A stretch of DNA of 64,000 nucleotides from NCBI RefSeq assembly GCF_014946725.1, contig NZ_JACFXY010000002.1, positions 62,001 through 126,000 of the forward strand. The letters are read 5' to 3'. A program made the translations under genes and the position numbers. The stretch's first letter is position 1. Every line of letters starts with the position of its first letter. This document shows positions 32,706 to 43,944 of this stretch, in pieces. Under the pieces are notes generated by a model. The model ran no database searches. It saw only the letters and a list, made by a program, of their open reading frames with translations, and was not told the DNA's origin. This DNA comes from Mixta mediterraneensis (GTDB lineage: Bacteria; Pseudomonadota; Gammaproteobacteria; Enterobacterales; Enterobacteriaceae).

Positions 32706-35093
32706 ATGAAATTCAGTGAACTCTGGTTACGCGAATGGGTAAATCCAGCCCTGGACAGTGCTGCATTGTCTGAGCAAATCACCATGGCCGGCTTAGAAGT
32801 TGATGGCGTTGACGCAGTTGCTGGCGCGTTTCATGGCGTGGTTGTCGGTGAAGTGGTGTCATGCGGCCAGCATCCTAATGCCGATAAACTGCGCGTCACC
32901 AAAATCAACGTCGGCGGTGAGCGTCTGCTGGACATTGTCTGTGGCGCGCCAAACTGCCGCCAGGGGCTGAAAGTCGCAGTGGCTACCGTTGGCGCGGTGC
33001 TGCCGGGCGACTTCAAAATCAAAGCAGCCAAACTGCGCGGCGAGCCGTCTGAAGGCATGCTGTGTTCATTTTCCGAGTTGGGAATGTCGGACGATCACAA
33101 CGGCATCATCGAGCTGCCTGCCGATGCGCCCGTAGGAACCGACATCCGTGAATACCTGCAACTTGATGACAACACCATTGAAATCAGCGTGACACCAAAC
33201 CGGGCAGACTGCCTCGGGATAATTGGCATCGCTCGTGATGTGGCGCTATTGAATGGTTTGCCGCTCAATGCCCCAGATATTCAGCCGGTTGCGACAAGTA
33301 TCAATGACACGTTCCCGATCCGGGTTGATGCCACGCATGCCTGCCCGCGCTATTTAGGTCGGGTGGTGAAAGGCATTAACGTGGCCGCCGCCACGCCGCT
33401 GTGGATGAAAGAGAAGCTGCGCCGCTGCGGAATTCGCTCAATCGATCCGGTAGTCGATATCACGAACTACGTGTTGCTGGAGCTGGGCCAGCCGATGCAC
33501 GCTTTCGACCTTGATCGTATTGATGGCGGCATTGTTGTGCGGATGGCGAAAGAGGGCGAGGCCCTGACGCTGCTGGATGGCAACGAAGTTAAGCTGTCCA
33601 GCGACACGCTGGTGATTGCCGATCACCATAAAGCGCTGGCGATGGGGGGCATTTTTGGTGGTGAGCATTCAGGCGTTAATACCGAAACGCAGAATATCCT
33701 GTTTGAATGTGCCTATTTCGATCCCCTGGCCATTACCGGTCGCGCGCGTCGTTACGGCCTGCACACTGATGCTTCACACCGCTACGAGCGTGGCGTTGAC
33801 CCGGCGCTGCAACACACCGCGCTAGAACGCGCCACTCAGTTACTTTTGGAAATTTGTGGCGGCGAAGCCGGTCCGGTTATTGACCAGACGCATCAGGAAA
33901 CCCTGCCCGCCCAGACCACCATTACTTTGCGCCGCGAAAGGCTGGACCGGTTAATTGGTCATGTTATCGCGGACGATCAGGTAACCGATATTCTGACACG
34001 TCTGGGATGTCAGGTCAGTGTGAATGACGGTGAGTGGAAAGCCGTTGCGCCAGGCTGGCGTTTCGATATGGCGATTGAAGAAGATCTGATTGAAGAAGTC
34101 GCACGCGTTTACGGCTACAACAACATTCCAGATGTGCCGGTCCAGGCGGGCCTGGTCATGACCCAACATCGTGAAGCCGATCTGTCATTGAAACGTGCGA
34201 AAAATTTGCTGGTGGATAAAGGCTATCAGGAAGCGATTACTTACAGCTTCGTTGATCCTAAAGTGCAGCAACTGCTGCATCCAGGCGAAGAGGCGTTGAT
34301 TCTGCCTAGCCCCATTTCAAGCGAGATGTCGGCTATGCGTCTCTCATTATGGACAGGATTGTTGAGCGCGGTGGTATATACCCAGAACCGCCAGCAAAGC
34401 CGTGTGCGCCTGTTTGAGAGCGGGTTGCGCTTTGTACCGGATACGCAAGCTGATTTAGGTATTCGTCAGGAACTTATGCTGGCTGGCGTGTTAAGTGGAA
34501 ATCGCTATGAGGAGCATTGGGATCTGGCGCGTCAGACGGTTGACTTCTATGATTTAAAAGGCGATTTAGAAGCGCTGCTCGATTTAACCGGCAAACTGGA
34601 TGATGTCCGTTTCTGTGCTGAAGTGAATCCGGCACTGCATCCAGGACAAAGTGCAGCCATTTATTTGCAGAATGAACGAATCGGATTTATCGGAGTGGTT
34701 CATCCTGAGCTGGAACGTAAGCTGGATCTTAATGGCCGCACCTTAGTCTTTGAACTGCTTTGGAATAAGGTCGCAGACCGCGTCCTGCCTGACGCGCGCG
34801 AGATTTCACGCTTCCCGGCAAACCGTCGTGATATTGCCGTTGTAGTGGCTGAAAATGTCCCGGCAGCAGATGTCATTGCGGAGTGTAAGAAAGTTGGCGT
34901 AAATCATATAGTTGGCGTAAACTTGTTTGACGTGTACCGCGGTAAGGGCGTTTCCGAGGGTTTTAAGAGCCTCGCTATTAGCCTGATTTTGCAGGATACC
35001 AGCCGGACACTCGAAGAAGAGGAGATTGCCGCGACCGTTAGTCAATGTGTTGCGGCATTAAAAGAGCGATTCCAGGCAACCTTGAGGGATTGA
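32706..35093 (+). CDS. pheT: Phenylalanyl-tRNA synthetase beta subunit
   Basis: A 795-residue beta subunit with the usual order: N-terminal tRNA-binding OB fold (about 39-150, [15 protein letters not shown]), B3/B4 editing domain (about 210-390, including MAMGGIFGG), B5 DNA-binding-like fold, class II-like pseudo-catalytic domain and C-terminal anticodon-recognition ferredoxin fold ([12 protein letters not shown] to end). It lies 14 bases after pheS and proofreads Tyr-tRNA-Phe. Confidence 0.97.
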
Positions 35094-35097
35094 ACCT

Positions 35098-35400
35098 ATG
35101 GCGCTTACAAAAGCTGAAATGTCAGAGTACCTGTTTGAGAAGCTCGGGCTGAGCAAACGCGATGCAAAAGAGTTGGTGGAACTGTTTTTCGAAGAGGTAC
35201 GTCGCGCTTTGGAAAATGGAGAACAGGTAAAACTGTCTGGGTTTGGCAATTTCGACCTGCGCGACAAAAACCAGCGTCCAGGCAGAAACCCAAAGACGGG
35301 AGAAGATATTCCGATCACAGCGCGTCGCGTTGTGACCTTTCGTCCAGGGCAGAAGCTGAAAAGCCGCGTCGAGAACGCAACACCTAAAGAAACTGACTGA
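35098..35400 (+). CDS. ihfA: Integration host factor alpha subunit
   Basis: A 100-residue DNABII protein ([20 protein letters not shown], then [20 protein letters not shown], the DNA-intercalating arm with its proline). With IhfB it bends DNA sharply at specific sites, acting in replication, recombination and promoters. The start is four bases after the pheT stop, giving coupled expression as in E. coli. Confidence 0.98.
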
Positions 35401-35411
35401 TTTCAGTATTT

Positions 35412-35438
35412 AAAAAAGGCCGCGCAAGTGGCCTTTTT
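35412..35438 (+). terminator. Terminator of the pheST-ihfA operon
   Basis: AAAAAAGGCC / GGCCTTTTT hairpin with an 8-base loop and T run, 11 bases after ihfA. Confidence 0.88.
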
Positions 35439-35602
35439 CATTGCTGACGGCTGCAAACAGCATTATAAACCTTCACAATTTCTCCAGTGTGTCAGGATTC
35501 TGTCAGTATATTGAAAGTATCTGGCAAATCAGCCCCTGCCGATAGTGATCTGTTTAGGGCTTTTGTTATAACAGCGCCCACACATAACAAGAGGTCAGGC
35601 TG

Positions 35603-35971
35603 ATGAAAAAGACAGCTATTTTATTAGGTATCCTGTCAGGTATGCCGCTGTTAGCGAATGCAAACGTTTCAGTAAATATTCATACGCCGGGGGTATCGAT
35701 TCATATTGGCGATCGCGATAAGCGCGGCTATTACTGGGACGGTTACGACTGGCGTCAGCCGACATGGTGGAAGCAGCATCAGGGACGTCATGGCGGACTG
35801 AAAGGCCCGCATGGTTACTGGAACGGTAATGGCTGGCAATCGCAGCGTCCCGAACATCGCCAGCCAGCGAAAGCGCCACAAAAGCGCGAGCAACCACACA
35901 AAGAGCAGCAGAAACATGACAATAAAAATCGTGGCAACGATAATGGACAACCGGTCCCGCCACATAAGTAA
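35603..35971 (+). CDS. DUF2502 family secreted protein (YpeC-like)
   Basis: A 122-residue exported protein with a signal peptide to about residue 20 (LLANA). The IHIGDRDKRGYYWDGYDWR segment is characteristic of DUF2502, as in E. coli YpeC. The C-terminal third is low-complexity, rich in Lys, Gln, His and Pro (KREQPHKEQQKHDNKNR). It is probably periplasmic; function unknown. It has its own upstream region of 160 bases and AAGAGG ribosome site, and is inserted between ihfA and btuC relative to E. coli. Confidence 0.8.
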   Translation: MKKTAILLGILSGMPLLANANVSVNIHTPGVSIHIGDRDKRGYYWDGYDWRQPTWWKQHQGRHGGLKGPHGYWNGNGWQSQRPEHRQPAKAPQKREQPHKEQQKHDNKNRGNDNGQPVPPHK

Positions 35972-36067
35972 ATTTTATTCGGCGTCTTAAGGCGCCGCTT
36001 TTCACGCCTTTCTTTTTTCTGCAATCTCACTACAATCAATGCTCTGTTTTCTCAGCCAGCCCTGCTT

Positions 36068-37051
36068 ATGCTCCTGCCAGACCAGCTCGCCCGCCAGGCC
36101 GATCGTTACAGCCAAAAATGGTTATACGGTTTAGCTATTATGCTACTTGTTTTGTTATTTCTTAGCCTGTGCGCTGGTGACAGCTGGATCGCGCCCTCCC
36201 AATGGTTGAGCGAAAGCGGCAGACTATTTGTCTGGCAATTACGTATGCCACGAGCCTTAGCTGTCATGCTGGTTGGCGCTGCGTTGGCCATTTGTGGCGT
36301 GGTGATGCAGGCACTGTTTACTAACCCTCTCGCGGAACCGGGATTGCTCGGCGTATCCAATGGTGCAGGTATCGGTTTAGTGCTTGGCGTACTGCTGGGC
36401 AGTGGCTCATTGTGGAGCCTTAGCATGGCGGCAATGACAGGTGCGCTGACCATCACCTTAATTTTGCTGCATTTTGCACATCGGCAATTATCCGTCACGC
36501 GTTTGCTGTTAACCGGTGTCGCGCTGGGCATTATCTGTAGCGCCATCATGACCTGGGCGGTGTATTTCAGTACCAGTCTGGATCTGCGTCAGTTGATGTA
36601 TTGGATGATGGGCGGTTTTAGCGGTATTGACTGGCGTTATGGCTGGATGATGCTGGCGCTGCTGCCGGTGATATTAGCCTTGACCCGAACCTCACGCGTC
36701 CTCAATCTGCTGGCATTAGGCGAAACGTCGGCCCGTCAGCTGGGATTATCACTATTCTTCTGGCGAAATATCCTGGTACTGGCGATGGGATGGCTGGTTG
36801 GTGTAAGTGTCGCCATGGCCGGTGCGATAGGCTTCGTGGGGCTGGTGATTCCCCATTTGTTACGTCTGAGCGGACTCAACGATCATCGCTATTTGTTGCC
36901 TGCATCGGCTTTAGCCGGGGCCAGCGTGCTGTTAGGTGCCGATATTATTGCGCGTCTGGCGTTAACTTCCGCTGAACTGCCAATTGGCGTAGTGACGGCG
37001 ACACTTGGCGCACCACTATTCATTGCGTTATTAATAAGATCTTCGCGCTAG
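36068..37051 (+). CDS. btuC: Vitamin B12 ABC transporter permease
   Basis: A 327-residue FecCD-type permease with about 10 membrane segments, matching E. coli BtuC throughout: [48 protein letters not shown]-type loop ([18 protein letters not shown]) and [10 protein letters not shown]. With BtuD it imports cobalamin delivered by BtuF. First gene of btuCED. Confidence 0.95.
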   Translation: MLLPDQLARQADRYSQKWLYGLAIMLLVLLFLSLCAGDSWIAPSQWLSESGRLFVWQLRMPRALAVMLVGAALAICGVVMQALFTNPLAEPGLLGVSNGAGIGLVLGVLLGSGSLWSLSMAAMTGALTITLILLHFAHRQLSVTRLLLTGVALGIICSAIMTWAVYFSTSLDLRQLMYWMMGGFSGIDWRYGWMMLALLPVILALTRTSRVLNLLALGETSARQLGLSLFFWRNILVLAMGWLVGVSVAMAGAIGFVGLVIPHLLRLSGLNDHRYLLPASALAGASVLLGADIIARLALTSAELPIGVVTATLGAPLFIALLIRSSR

Positions 37052-37090
37052 CTTCGGCTGGCTTTAATGCATCAACAACAGGAATTCGTT

Positions 37091-37636
37091 ATGAGTATTT
37101 ATCAAACTGAACTGGTTACGCTTGATGGGGAAAAAATCTCGCTGACACAATGGCAGGGTAAGGTACTGTTGGTGGTTAATGTAGCCTCGAAATGCGGTTT
37201 AACGCCACAGTATGAAGAGCTGGAGAAGCTGCAAAAAGCCTGGCAGGATCAGGGATTCAGCGTGTTGGGTTTTCCTTGCAATCAGTTTCTTGAGCAGGAG
37301 CCGGGCAGCAGCGAAGAGATTAAAACCTTCTGTAGCACCACCTATGGCGTGACATTCCCGTTGTTTGCCAAAACTGACGTGAATGGTGCCGAACGCCATC
37401 CTCTGTATGCTCAGCTGGTTGCCGCTAAGCCGGACGCGGTTCGTCCTGAAGGCAGCGGTTTTTATGAACGCCAGGTAAGTAAAGGACGAGCCCCAAAAGC
37501 GCCAGGCGACATTTTGTGGAATTTCGAAAAATTCCTTATTGATCGTGATGGGCATGTCGTACAGCGTTTTGCGCCGGATATGTCGCCGGAAGATCCGATT
37601 ATTTTAGAAAGTATTAAGATGACTTTAGCGAAATAA
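37091..37636 (+). CDS. btuE: Glutathione peroxidase-like thioredoxin/glutathione peroxidase BtuE
   Basis: A 181-residue member of the glutathione peroxidase family with peroxidatic Cys in NVASKCGLTPQY, the GFPCNQF loop and Trp in ILWNFEKFLIDRDG. It reduces peroxides and is not needed for B12 uptake in spite of its place between btuC and btuD. Start at 37091 gives the MSIYQTELVTLDG N-terminus; the ATG at 37067 adds eight unmatched residues. Confidence 0.94.
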   Translation: MSIYQTELVTLDGEKISLTQWQGKVLLVVNVASKCGLTPQYEELEKLQKAWQDQGFSVLGFPCNQFLEQEPGSSEEIKTFCSTTYGVTFPLFAKTDVNGAERHPLYAQLVAAKPDAVRPEGSGFYERQVSKGRAPKAPGDILWNFEKFLIDRDGHVVQRFAPDMSPEDPIILESIKMTLAK

Positions 37637-38386
37637 ATGTTTTTTAGCCTGAAAGACGCAGCCGTCGCCGGGCGGTTGCTGCCTTTTACTGCCGGGTTAA
37701 CCGCCGGTAAATTGATTCATGTGGTTGGGCCAAACGGCGCTGGAAAAAGCACCTTATTAGCGCTCCTGGCTGGTTTGCAAAATTACAGTGGTGAGGCAAC
37801 ATTACTCGGGCAGCCGTTGAACGAATGGCGCGGCCCCGCGTTAGCCCGGCTGCGAGCCTGCTTGCCGCAACATCAACATCCCCTGAGTCAGATGCCGGTT
37901 TATCACTATCTCCGCCTGCATCTGCAATCTGACGCGCCACAAGCCGATCGGCGACTTAGCGATTTGCTAAACATGTTCCAGTTGAGCGACAAACTCACAC
38001 GTTCGTTAACCCAGCTTTCCGGCGGCGAATGGCAACGTGTACGTCTGGCTGCAAGCTGCGCGCAAATTGATCCGCAAATCAATACGCAAGGCCGTCTGCT
38101 GATTCTGGATGAACCCATGACCGCTTTGGATATTGCACAGCAGAAGGCCGTTGATGACGTCATTAGCCAACTGTGCCGGGCTGGGGTTTGCGTGATCGCC
38201 AGCAGTCACGATCTTAACCATAGCCTGCTGCATGCGGATAGGGCCTGGTTGCTCCATCAGGGTAAAATGATTGCGCAAGGCGAACCCTCTGCCATTCTTA
38301 CGCCAGAACGCTTATCTCCGCTCTATCAAATCGCTTTTCGCCAGCTGAAGCTGGAAGGACACACGCTGCTAACCGTTATGCCCTGA
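37637..38386 (+). CDS. btuD: Vitamin B12 ABC transporter ATP-binding protein
   Basis: A 249-residue ABC ATPase with Walker A GPNGAGKST (about 34-42), signature LSGGEWQRVRLA and Walker B LLILDEPMTALD, plus H-loop in SSHDLNH. The LSGGEWQ form is typical of BtuD. It starts directly after the btuE stop, indicating coupling, and powers BtuC. Confidence 0.95.
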   Translation: MFFSLKDAAVAGRLLPFTAGLTAGKLIHVVGPNGAGKSTLLALLAGLQNYSGEATLLGQPLNEWRGPALARLRACLPQHQHPLSQMPVYHYLRLHLQSDAPQADRRLSDLLNMFQLSDKLTRSLTQLSGGEWQRVRLAASCAQIDPQINTQGRLLILDEPMTALDIAQQKAVDDVISQLCRAGVCVIASSHDLNHSLLHADRAWLLHQGKMIAQGEPSAILTPERLSPLYQIAFRQLKLEGHTLLTVMP

Positions 38387-38459
38387 GGCATCCGGCTTGC
38401 TACGCTCACTGTTTTCCCGCTACATTAGCACAGTTGCAACTTATCAAGGACATGCTGCG

Positions 38460-38918
38460 ATGCGGATCGGCTTACTGATTTTGGTTCTGCTGTTAGTGGG
38501 ATGTAGCCATCATGCGCCACCGATTAATGGACGTCTTTCCGATTCGATCACCGTCATCGCACAGCTCAACGAACAGCTGGGGGACTGGCGGGGTACGCCG
38601 TATCGTTATGGTGGCATGAGCCGCCGCGGCGTTGATTGTTCTGGCTTTGTCTATCTGACCTTCCGCGATAAATTTGCTTTGCAGCTACCCCGTACCACAC
38701 GGGCACAAAGCGATATGGGAACGCGTATCAATAAAGAGGATCTCCTGCCGGGGGACCTGGTGTTCTTCAAAACTGGCGGCGGCGAGAATGGATTGCATGT
38801 GGGCATTTATGATGCTGATAACGCTTTCATTCATGCATCAACCAGTCAGGGTGTTATTCGATCGTCACTGGATAATGTCTACTGGCGAAAAGTCTTTTGG
38901 CAGGTGAGACGCATTTAA
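38460..38918 (+). CDS. nlpC: NlpC, NlpC/P60 family lipoprotein peptidase
   Basis: A 152-residue lipoprotein with lipobox LLVGCS (Cys about residue 14) and the NlpC/P60 cysteine peptidase domain: catalytic Cys in GVDCSGF, His in GLHVGIYD and third residue in FIHAST. Such enzymes cleave D-Glu-mDAP peptide bonds in peptidoglycan. The start at 38460 gives the MRIGLLILVLLLVGC signal; longer in-frame readings spoil it. Same place after btuD as in E. coli. Confidence 0.93.
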   Translation: MRIGLLILVLLLVGCSHHAPPINGRLSDSITVIAQLNEQLGDWRGTPYRYGGMSRRGVDCSGFVYLTFRDKFALQLPRTTRAQSDMGTRINKEDLLPGDLVFFKTGGGENGLHVGIYDADNAFIHASTSQGVIRSSLDNVYWRKVFWQVRRI

Positions 38919-39199
38919 TTAGTATGTCTGTTGCGTGTCTTAGGCCAAAATTAAATTAGCGGAAAAGTTTTTAAACAGTCTGCCTTAACTGAAACGCTTT
39001 TAATTATCATCATTGTTATGAAATTAGTTTTCAAACTTTAATGCATTGCTTTCTCTTTATTTGGCTTAAGGTTTATACTTTAATAAACAAAGCTTAATGG
39101 AAGCGCAAAACTGACCGTTTCTTCATGCGTTTGAAACTATTGCCTGCTTGTTTTCAATCATATACGATGCACATATTGCCGCATATTCTGGCTTCAGAA

Positions 39200-39946
39200 A
39201 TGAAAATTCACTTGTCTGCCGACTATGAGTCGGAAATTTGGTTTTATCCTGTCTACGCATCGAACGGGCACTTAATTGCTGTTGAGCTGGTCAGTCAGTT
39301 TGTTCATGAAAGTGCGCCTGTTACGTTGCCGCAGGACTTACTATTGCCGCAGCTTGATAAAGAGCAGCAGTTACGCCTGCTACAGAGCCAAATTTCTCTG
39401 CTTGAACAGCACCGTTCTATTTTTGAGGAACAGGGTATACTGGCGTTAATGCGTATTAACCATCAACTGTCGGTTCGCATACTTGAGAGCGAATTTTTGA
39501 CGCGCAAAATAAAGCAACTGCCTTTTCTGTTATTAGATCTTAGCGAAACCTTTCCGCACTTAGCGCAGGGTATTCATAATCCTCTGCTCGCTACTCTTCA
39601 TCGTGAGTTTCGTTTATCTCTTTCACAGTTTGGCGCCGGAAACTCTCCGGCTAACGCGGTTTACGATAACGTGTTTAGCTGCATTAAATTAGATAAGTAT
39701 TTTATTCAGGAGCTGGCAAAGCGGGATTCCTTCCAGCCTTTTATTCAGAGTATTTTAGATAATTTCCGTTCTCACTGTGAGCATATGATAATTTGCGGTG
39801 TTGATGATGAATTATTACTGAATAAAATAAACAAACTGTCGGGAGTGCATTTGCAAGGGGCATTATTTCCGGTGGCTAAATCCGATGCGCTTGAGGCGTT
39901 GATTTACGCCAATACCCATTCGCCCACCTCACAGCTTCCGCAGTAA
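39200..39946 (+). CDS. ydiV: Anti-FlhDC factor YdiV/RflP, degenerate EAL protein
   Basis: A 248-residue EAL-like protein aligned to RflP/Ydi[42 protein letters not shown]-type ([17 protein letters not shown]), [26 protein letters not shown] and LQGALFP. The EAL signature and metal-binding residues are lost, so it should not hydrolyse c-di-GMP; the E. coli and Salmonella proteins instead bind FlhDC and shut off flagellar genes under poor nutrition. The 39200 ATG aligns with the RflP start; ATG 39167 or 39125 are possible. None has a good ribosome site, which suggests weak translation. Confidence 0.85.
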   Translation: MKIHLSADYESEIWFYPVYASNGHLIAVELVSQFVHESAPVTLPQDLLLPQLDKEQQLRLLQSQISLLEQHRSIFEEQGILALMRINHQLSVRILESEFLTRKIKQLPFLLLDLSETFPHLAQGIHNPLLATLHREFRLSLSQFGAGNSPANAVYDNVFSCIKLDKYFIQELAKRDSFQPFIQSILDNFRSHCEHMIICGVDDELLLNKINKLSGVHLQGALFPVAKSDALEALIYANTHSPTSQLPQ

Positions 39947-40025
39947 TCTGTCTTATCCCGGTTTTCAACGTTACACTGATAGTTTTACAACGACGGGGCA
40001 TAATGACTACCGCTCGGGAGAAACT

Positions 40026-41462
40026 ATGTTTTTTGACAACAGCTGGTTCCATGAGCTGAAGGGATGTTACACCGCCCTTAAACCGACTCCGCTGGAAGGC
40101 GGCCGTTTGCTGTACCACAATGCACCGTTGGCCAGCGATATGGCGCTGGATACCGCCTTATTTACCGGTGAGGGGGATGGCGTCTGGTACGGCGCAGCCT
40201 TATTACCGGGAATGGAACCGCTGGCGCAGGTCTACAGCGGCCATCAGTTTGGCGTCTGGGCCGGTCAACTTGGCGACGGGCGCGGCATATTGCTGGGCGA
40301 GCAACGTCTGGCCAATGGCAGCAAACTCGACTGGCATTTAAAAGGGGCAGGCTTAACGCCTTATTCACGCATGGGTGACGGAAGGGCGGTGATCCGTTCT
40401 ACCGTTCGTGAGTTTCTGGCATCCGAAGCGCTACATCATTTGGGCATACCTACTTCACGTGCGCTAACCATTGCCATTGGCGATGAACCGGTACGGCGTG
40501 AAACTACCGAACGCGGCGCCATGCTAATGCGTATTGCAGAAAGTCATTTACGCTTTGGCCATTTTGAGCATTTCTATTACAGCAACCAGCAAGAAAAAGT
40601 ACAGCTGCTGGCGGATTACGCTATTCGCCACCATTGGCCGCACTTAACAGATGATAAAGATCGCTATCTGCTCTGGTTTACCGATGTGGTAAAACGCACC
40701 GCTGGTTTAATCGCCCAATGGCAAAGTGTCGGTTTTGCGCATGGGGTGATGAATACCGATAACATGTCAATTCTTGGGCTGACGCTGGATTACGGGCCGT
40801 TTGGTTTTCTTGATGACTATCAGCCGGATTTCATTTGTAATCACAGTGATTATCAGGGCCGCTACAGCTTCGAAAATCAGCCGATGATAGGTTTGTGGAA
40901 TCTCAACCGGCTGGCACATGCGCTTTCAGGTTTAATGAAAACCGAGCAGCTTAAACAGGCGTTAAGCCACTATGAACCGGAACTGATGCGCGTCTGGGGA
41001 GAGCGTATGCGCGCCAGGCTCGGTTTACTTAGCGCAGACAGCCATGACAATGAAATTCTGACCGGTCTGTTGGCGTTAATGAGCAAGGAGCGCAGCGATT
41101 ACACCCTGACATTCCGTTTGCTCAGTCATACACAACAACATGAAGCGCGCTCGCCCTTGCGTGATGAGTTTATTGATCGCGAAGAGTTTGACCGCTGGTA
41201 TAGCCGCTATCGCGAACGCTTAATGAAGGATGAAGCCAGTGATGAAACGCGACAGGCCACAATGAAGGCGGCTAACCCGGCGCTGGTGTTACGCAACTAT
41301 TTAGCGCAGCAGGTCATTGAAGAGGCGGAAAAAGGCGAAAAAGGTGCGTTAGAACATTTGCATCAGGCATTGCAGCAACCGTTTAGTGACGAAACGGCCG
41401 CTGAATATCGACAGCGGCCGCCAGACTGGGGAAAAACGTTAGAAGTCAGCTGTTCGAGCTAA
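40026..41462 (+). CDS. selO: SelO, protein adenylyltransferase (YdiU)
   Basis: A 478-residue pseudokinase-fold enzyme that transfers AMP to Ser/Thr/Tyr residues, identical in length to E. coli SelO/YdiU. Visible blocks: [22 protein letters not shown], the [22 protein letters not shown] nucleotide loop (inverted ATP orientation), [27 protein letters not shown] (catalytic metal Asp residues). The C-terminus is EVSCSS, where the eukaryotic protein has selenocysteine; here it is cysteine. It ends two bases from convergent aroH. Confidence 0.93.
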   Translation: MFFDNSWFHELKGCYTALKPTPLEGGRLLYHNAPLASDMALDTALFTGEGDGVWYGAALLPGMEPLAQVYSGHQFGVWAGQLGDGRGILLGEQRLANGSKLDWHLKGAGLTPYSRMGDGRAVIRSTVREFLASEALHHLGIPTSRALTIAIGDEPVRRETTERGAMLMRIAESHLRFGHFEHFYYSNQQEKVQLLADYAIRHHWPHLTDDKDRYLLWFTDVVKRTAGLIAQWQSVGFAHGVMNTDNMSILGLTLDYGPFGFLDDYQPDFICNHSDYQGRYSFENQPMIGLWNLNRLAHALSGLMKTEQLKQALSHYEPELMRVWGERMRARLGLLSADSHDNEILTGLLALMSKERSDYTLTFRLLSHTQQHEARSPLRDEFIDREEFDRWYSRYRERLMKDEASDETRQATMKAANPALVLRNYLAQQVIEEAEKGEKGALEHLHQALQQPFSDETAAEYRQRPPDWGKTLEVSCSS

Positions 41463-41463
41463 A

Positions 41464-42510
41464 TTAAAAGCGATGCGACACAGCCTCGGCGAGCAGGGCC
41501 AGCACTTCTTCGCTGTCCTGCCAGCTGAGGCAAGGATCGGTAATTGACTGACCGTATACCAGCGGTTCGCCGCTTACCACTTTCTGATTGCCTTCCTCGA
41601 TAAAGCTTTCAATCATCACACCCGCGACCGCACGTGAACCGGCCTGAATCTGTTGCGCGACCTCAACGGCAACGTCACGCTGACGACGATGCTGCTTCAG
41701 GCAGTTGCCGTGGCTGAAGTCGATTACCAACTGCTCCGGCAAATGGAATTCGCGCAGGTTTGCTGCCGCCTCTGCTACATCATTAGCATAATAATTGGGC
41801 TGCTTGCCGCCGCGTAAAATGACATGACTATACGGATTACCGCTGGTCTGATAAATCGTCATCTGACCCTCTTTATCCGGCGATAAAAACATATGGCTGA
41901 CGCGCGAGGCACGGATGGCGTCAACCGCGATGCGCACATTGCCATCCGTACCATTTTTAAAGCCTACCGGACAGGAGAGCGCGGAAGCCATTTCACGGTG
42001 AATCTGACTTTCAGTGGTCCGTGCGCCAATAGCGCCCCAGCTGATCAGATCAGCAATAAACTGCCCGATCACCATATCAAGAAATTCAGTGGCGGTTGGC
42101 AAACCCAGGGCGTTGATGTCAATCAGCAACTGACGTGCAATACCAATACCGCGATTGACATCAAAGCTACCATCAAGGCTGGGATCGGAAATCAGACCTT
42201 TCCAGCCCACCACCGTGCGCGGTTTTTCAAAGTAGGCGCGCATCACAATTTCCAGTCGATCCTGATAGCGTTCGCGCAAAACATTAAGGCGCTGAGCGTA
42301 ATCTAAGGCGGCTTTGGGATCGTGCAGAGAGCAGGGGCCAATCACCACCAGCAAACGGGGATCTTCCCCGGTCAAAATACGGGCAATGCGTTTACGTGCG
42401 GCGGTTACGTTATCAGCAATAGCCGCAGAAACAGGATGTTCTGCCGCCAGGCTGGCTGGCGTAATCAGCCCACCAATGCGTGCCGTACGCAGTTCGTCAG
42501 TTTTATTCAT
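41464..42510 (-). CDS. aroH: 3-deoxy-7-phosphoheptulonate synthase, Trp-sensitive isozyme
   Basis: A 348-residue type I DAHP synthase, the length of AroH. It condenses PEP with erythrose 4-phosphate, the first step of aromatic amino acid synthesis. Metal- and PEP-binding segments are visible: VVIGPCSLHDP, MRAYFEKPRTVVGWKGL, IGARTTESQ, GFKNGTDGN, VIDFSHGN. Assignment to the Trp-sensitive type rests on position (between ydiU and ppsR) and sequence pattern. The start at 42510 gives MNKTDELRT. No clear TrpR operator was found upstream. Confidence 0.9.
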   Translation of the reverse strand: MNKTDELRTARIGGLITPASLAAEHPVSAAIADNVTAARKRIARILTGEDPRLLVVIGPCSLHDPKAALDYAQRLNVLRERYQDRLEIVMRAYFEKPRTVVGWKGLISDPSLDGSFDVNRGIGIARQLLIDINALGLPTATEFLDMVIGQFIADLISWGAIGARTTESQIHREMASALSCPVGFKNGTDGNVRIAVDAIRASRVSHMFLSPDKEGQMTIYQTSGNPYSHVILRGGKQPNYYANDVAEAAANLREFHLPEQLVIDFSHGNCLKQHRRQRDVAVEVAQQIQAGSRAVAGVMIESFIEEGNQKVVSGEPLVYGQSITDPCLSWQDSEEVLALLAEAVSHRF

Positions 42511-42663
42511 GGGTTTCTCGAAAACTATTCTTCGCAACGGTGAAATACCGGGAAGTGATGGGGGTCACAATAAACCATTAGTCTGCGAATTCAACCCAGA
42601 TACCAGAAATGGGCACAAAATTGTCGGCAGCACCGCTTTACATCGCTGCCGCCCTGAAAGAAA

Positions 42664-43491
42664 TCAGTACATGCGGCGCGTCAGCCCCATGATGTCGAGA
42701 ATTTTGGTGGCAATCTCTTCGACGGAATAGTTGGTGCTATTGAGGTAGCGAATTTGATGGGTGCGAAACAGCGCTTCAACTTCGCCAACTTCGAGCCGAC
42801 ACTGACGCATTGAGGCGTAACGGGTATTTTCCGCGCGTTCCTGACGAATCGCCGCCAGACGTTCAGGATCAATAGTCAAACCAAACAGTTTATGTTGAAG
42901 CTGGCGCAAAGCAGGGGGCAACTTCAGATTATCCATATCATCGTCGATGAAGGGGTAATTCGCCGCACGAATACCGAACTGCATAGCTAAATAGAGGCTG
43001 GTGGGGGTTTTACCACAGCGCGAGACGCCTAATAGAATCACCTGGGCCTCTTCCAGACCACGCAATGAAATGCCGTCATCGTGTGCCAGGGTGTAATCAA
43101 TAGCGGCGATGCGCGCATCATATTTCCCCAGATTACTGGCATCTAAACCATGCGTACGATGCGCGACAGGCGCAGGCGATAGACCCAGCTCCTGTTGTAG
43201 CGGCGCCACCAGCGCCTGCACAATGTCCTGACAAAATCCTTCGCTCTGGACAATGATGTCGCGTACTTCAGGTGTGACAATCGAGAAGAACACCAGCGGA
43301 CGAACGCCGCTCTGCTGGTAGATCGCATTAATCTGTGCCTTAACGGCTTGCGCGCGCTGCACATTCTCCACAAAAGGTAACGTAACGCTGTTGGTATTTA
43401 CCGGAAACTGGGATAGCACCGCGTGCCCCAACACCTCGGCGGTGATAGCGGTGCCATCTGAAATATAAAATACGCTTCTGTCAGTACTCAT
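42664..43491 (-). CDS. ppsR: PEP synthase regulatory protein (bifunctional kinase/pyrophosphorylase)
   Basis: A 275-residue member of the DUF299/PSRP family with a P-loop-like [15 protein letters not shown] (about residues 150-164) and N-terminal [13 protein letters not shown]. It inactivates PEP synthase by ADP-dependent phosphorylation of a threonine and reactivates it by phosphorolysis. It is divergent from its target ppsA, as in E. coli. Confidence 0.93.
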   Translation of the reverse strand: MSTDRSVFYISDGTAITAEVLGHAVLSQFPVNTNSVTLPFVENVQRAQAVKAQINAIYQQSGVRPLVFFSIVTPEVRDIIVQSEGFCQDIVQALVAPLQQELGLSPAPVAHRTHGLDASNLGKYDARIAAIDYTLAHDDGISLRGLEEAQVILLGVSRCGKTPTSLYLAMQFGIRAANYPFIDDDMDNLKLPPALRQLQHKLFGLTIDPERLAAIRQERAENTRYASMRQCRLEVGEVEALFRTHQIRYLNSTNYSVEEIATKILDIMGLTRRMY

Positions 43492-43944
43492 AGGGGATAC
43501 CTGTTTCTGGTCGGGAATGTAAGAAGCTCAACGAGGTGTATAAGAGAGATTAAAACAAAAAAATCCATCATTCTCTTCTGTGAAGGTTTTATTTTTCCAT
43601 AATGAGACCGGTTAGCGCTCTGCAAATAATAAATGAAATGACGTTTCTTAAACCTTTATTTTACGATCCAGTTCAGGATGAAGTGAAAATAGGCGCTTTT
43701 TTGTTGCGCAACGAAAATCATGGCATAAGCCGCTGAAATCGGTCCCATTATAGTGCCATCAACCCTTTAGCAAAAAATAGTCCGTTTGCGCAACATCAAA
43801 TAAAGACAGGTACAATTCCGAATTTAAAAAATATCGTAAGCTTTAACGATTCAACACTTAGTCTTTATTTGGGCAATGTGCCAGGCTGTTTTGGCGAATT
43901 GCACGATGTTCCATATGCCCACTCATATTTAAAGGATAAGCTCA
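43492..43944. promoter_or_regulatory. Divergent promoter region ppsR-ppsA
   Basis: No gene is seen in these 453 bases, which are AT-rich. A Cra-like site is listed separately; a second, imperfect GCTGAAATCGGTCC near 43730 resembles half a Cra operator. Confidence 0.5.
43842..43853 (-). promoter_or_regulatory. Cra (FruR) site candidate for ppsA
   Basis: Read on the minus strand, TGAATCGTTAAA matches the Cra consensus TGAAWCGNTNNA. It lies about 95 bases upstream of ppsA, whose E. coli orthologue is Cra-activated. Confidence 0.6.

Noticed and set aside
32831..33058. Antisense ORFs inside pheT and other long genes
   Set aside because: They are shadows of strongly conserved coding frames, with no ribosome sites or family motifs.
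42511..42660. TrpR operator before aroH
   Set aside because: No CTAGT-type half-sites at operator spacing were found, so the E. coli control is not supported by eye.
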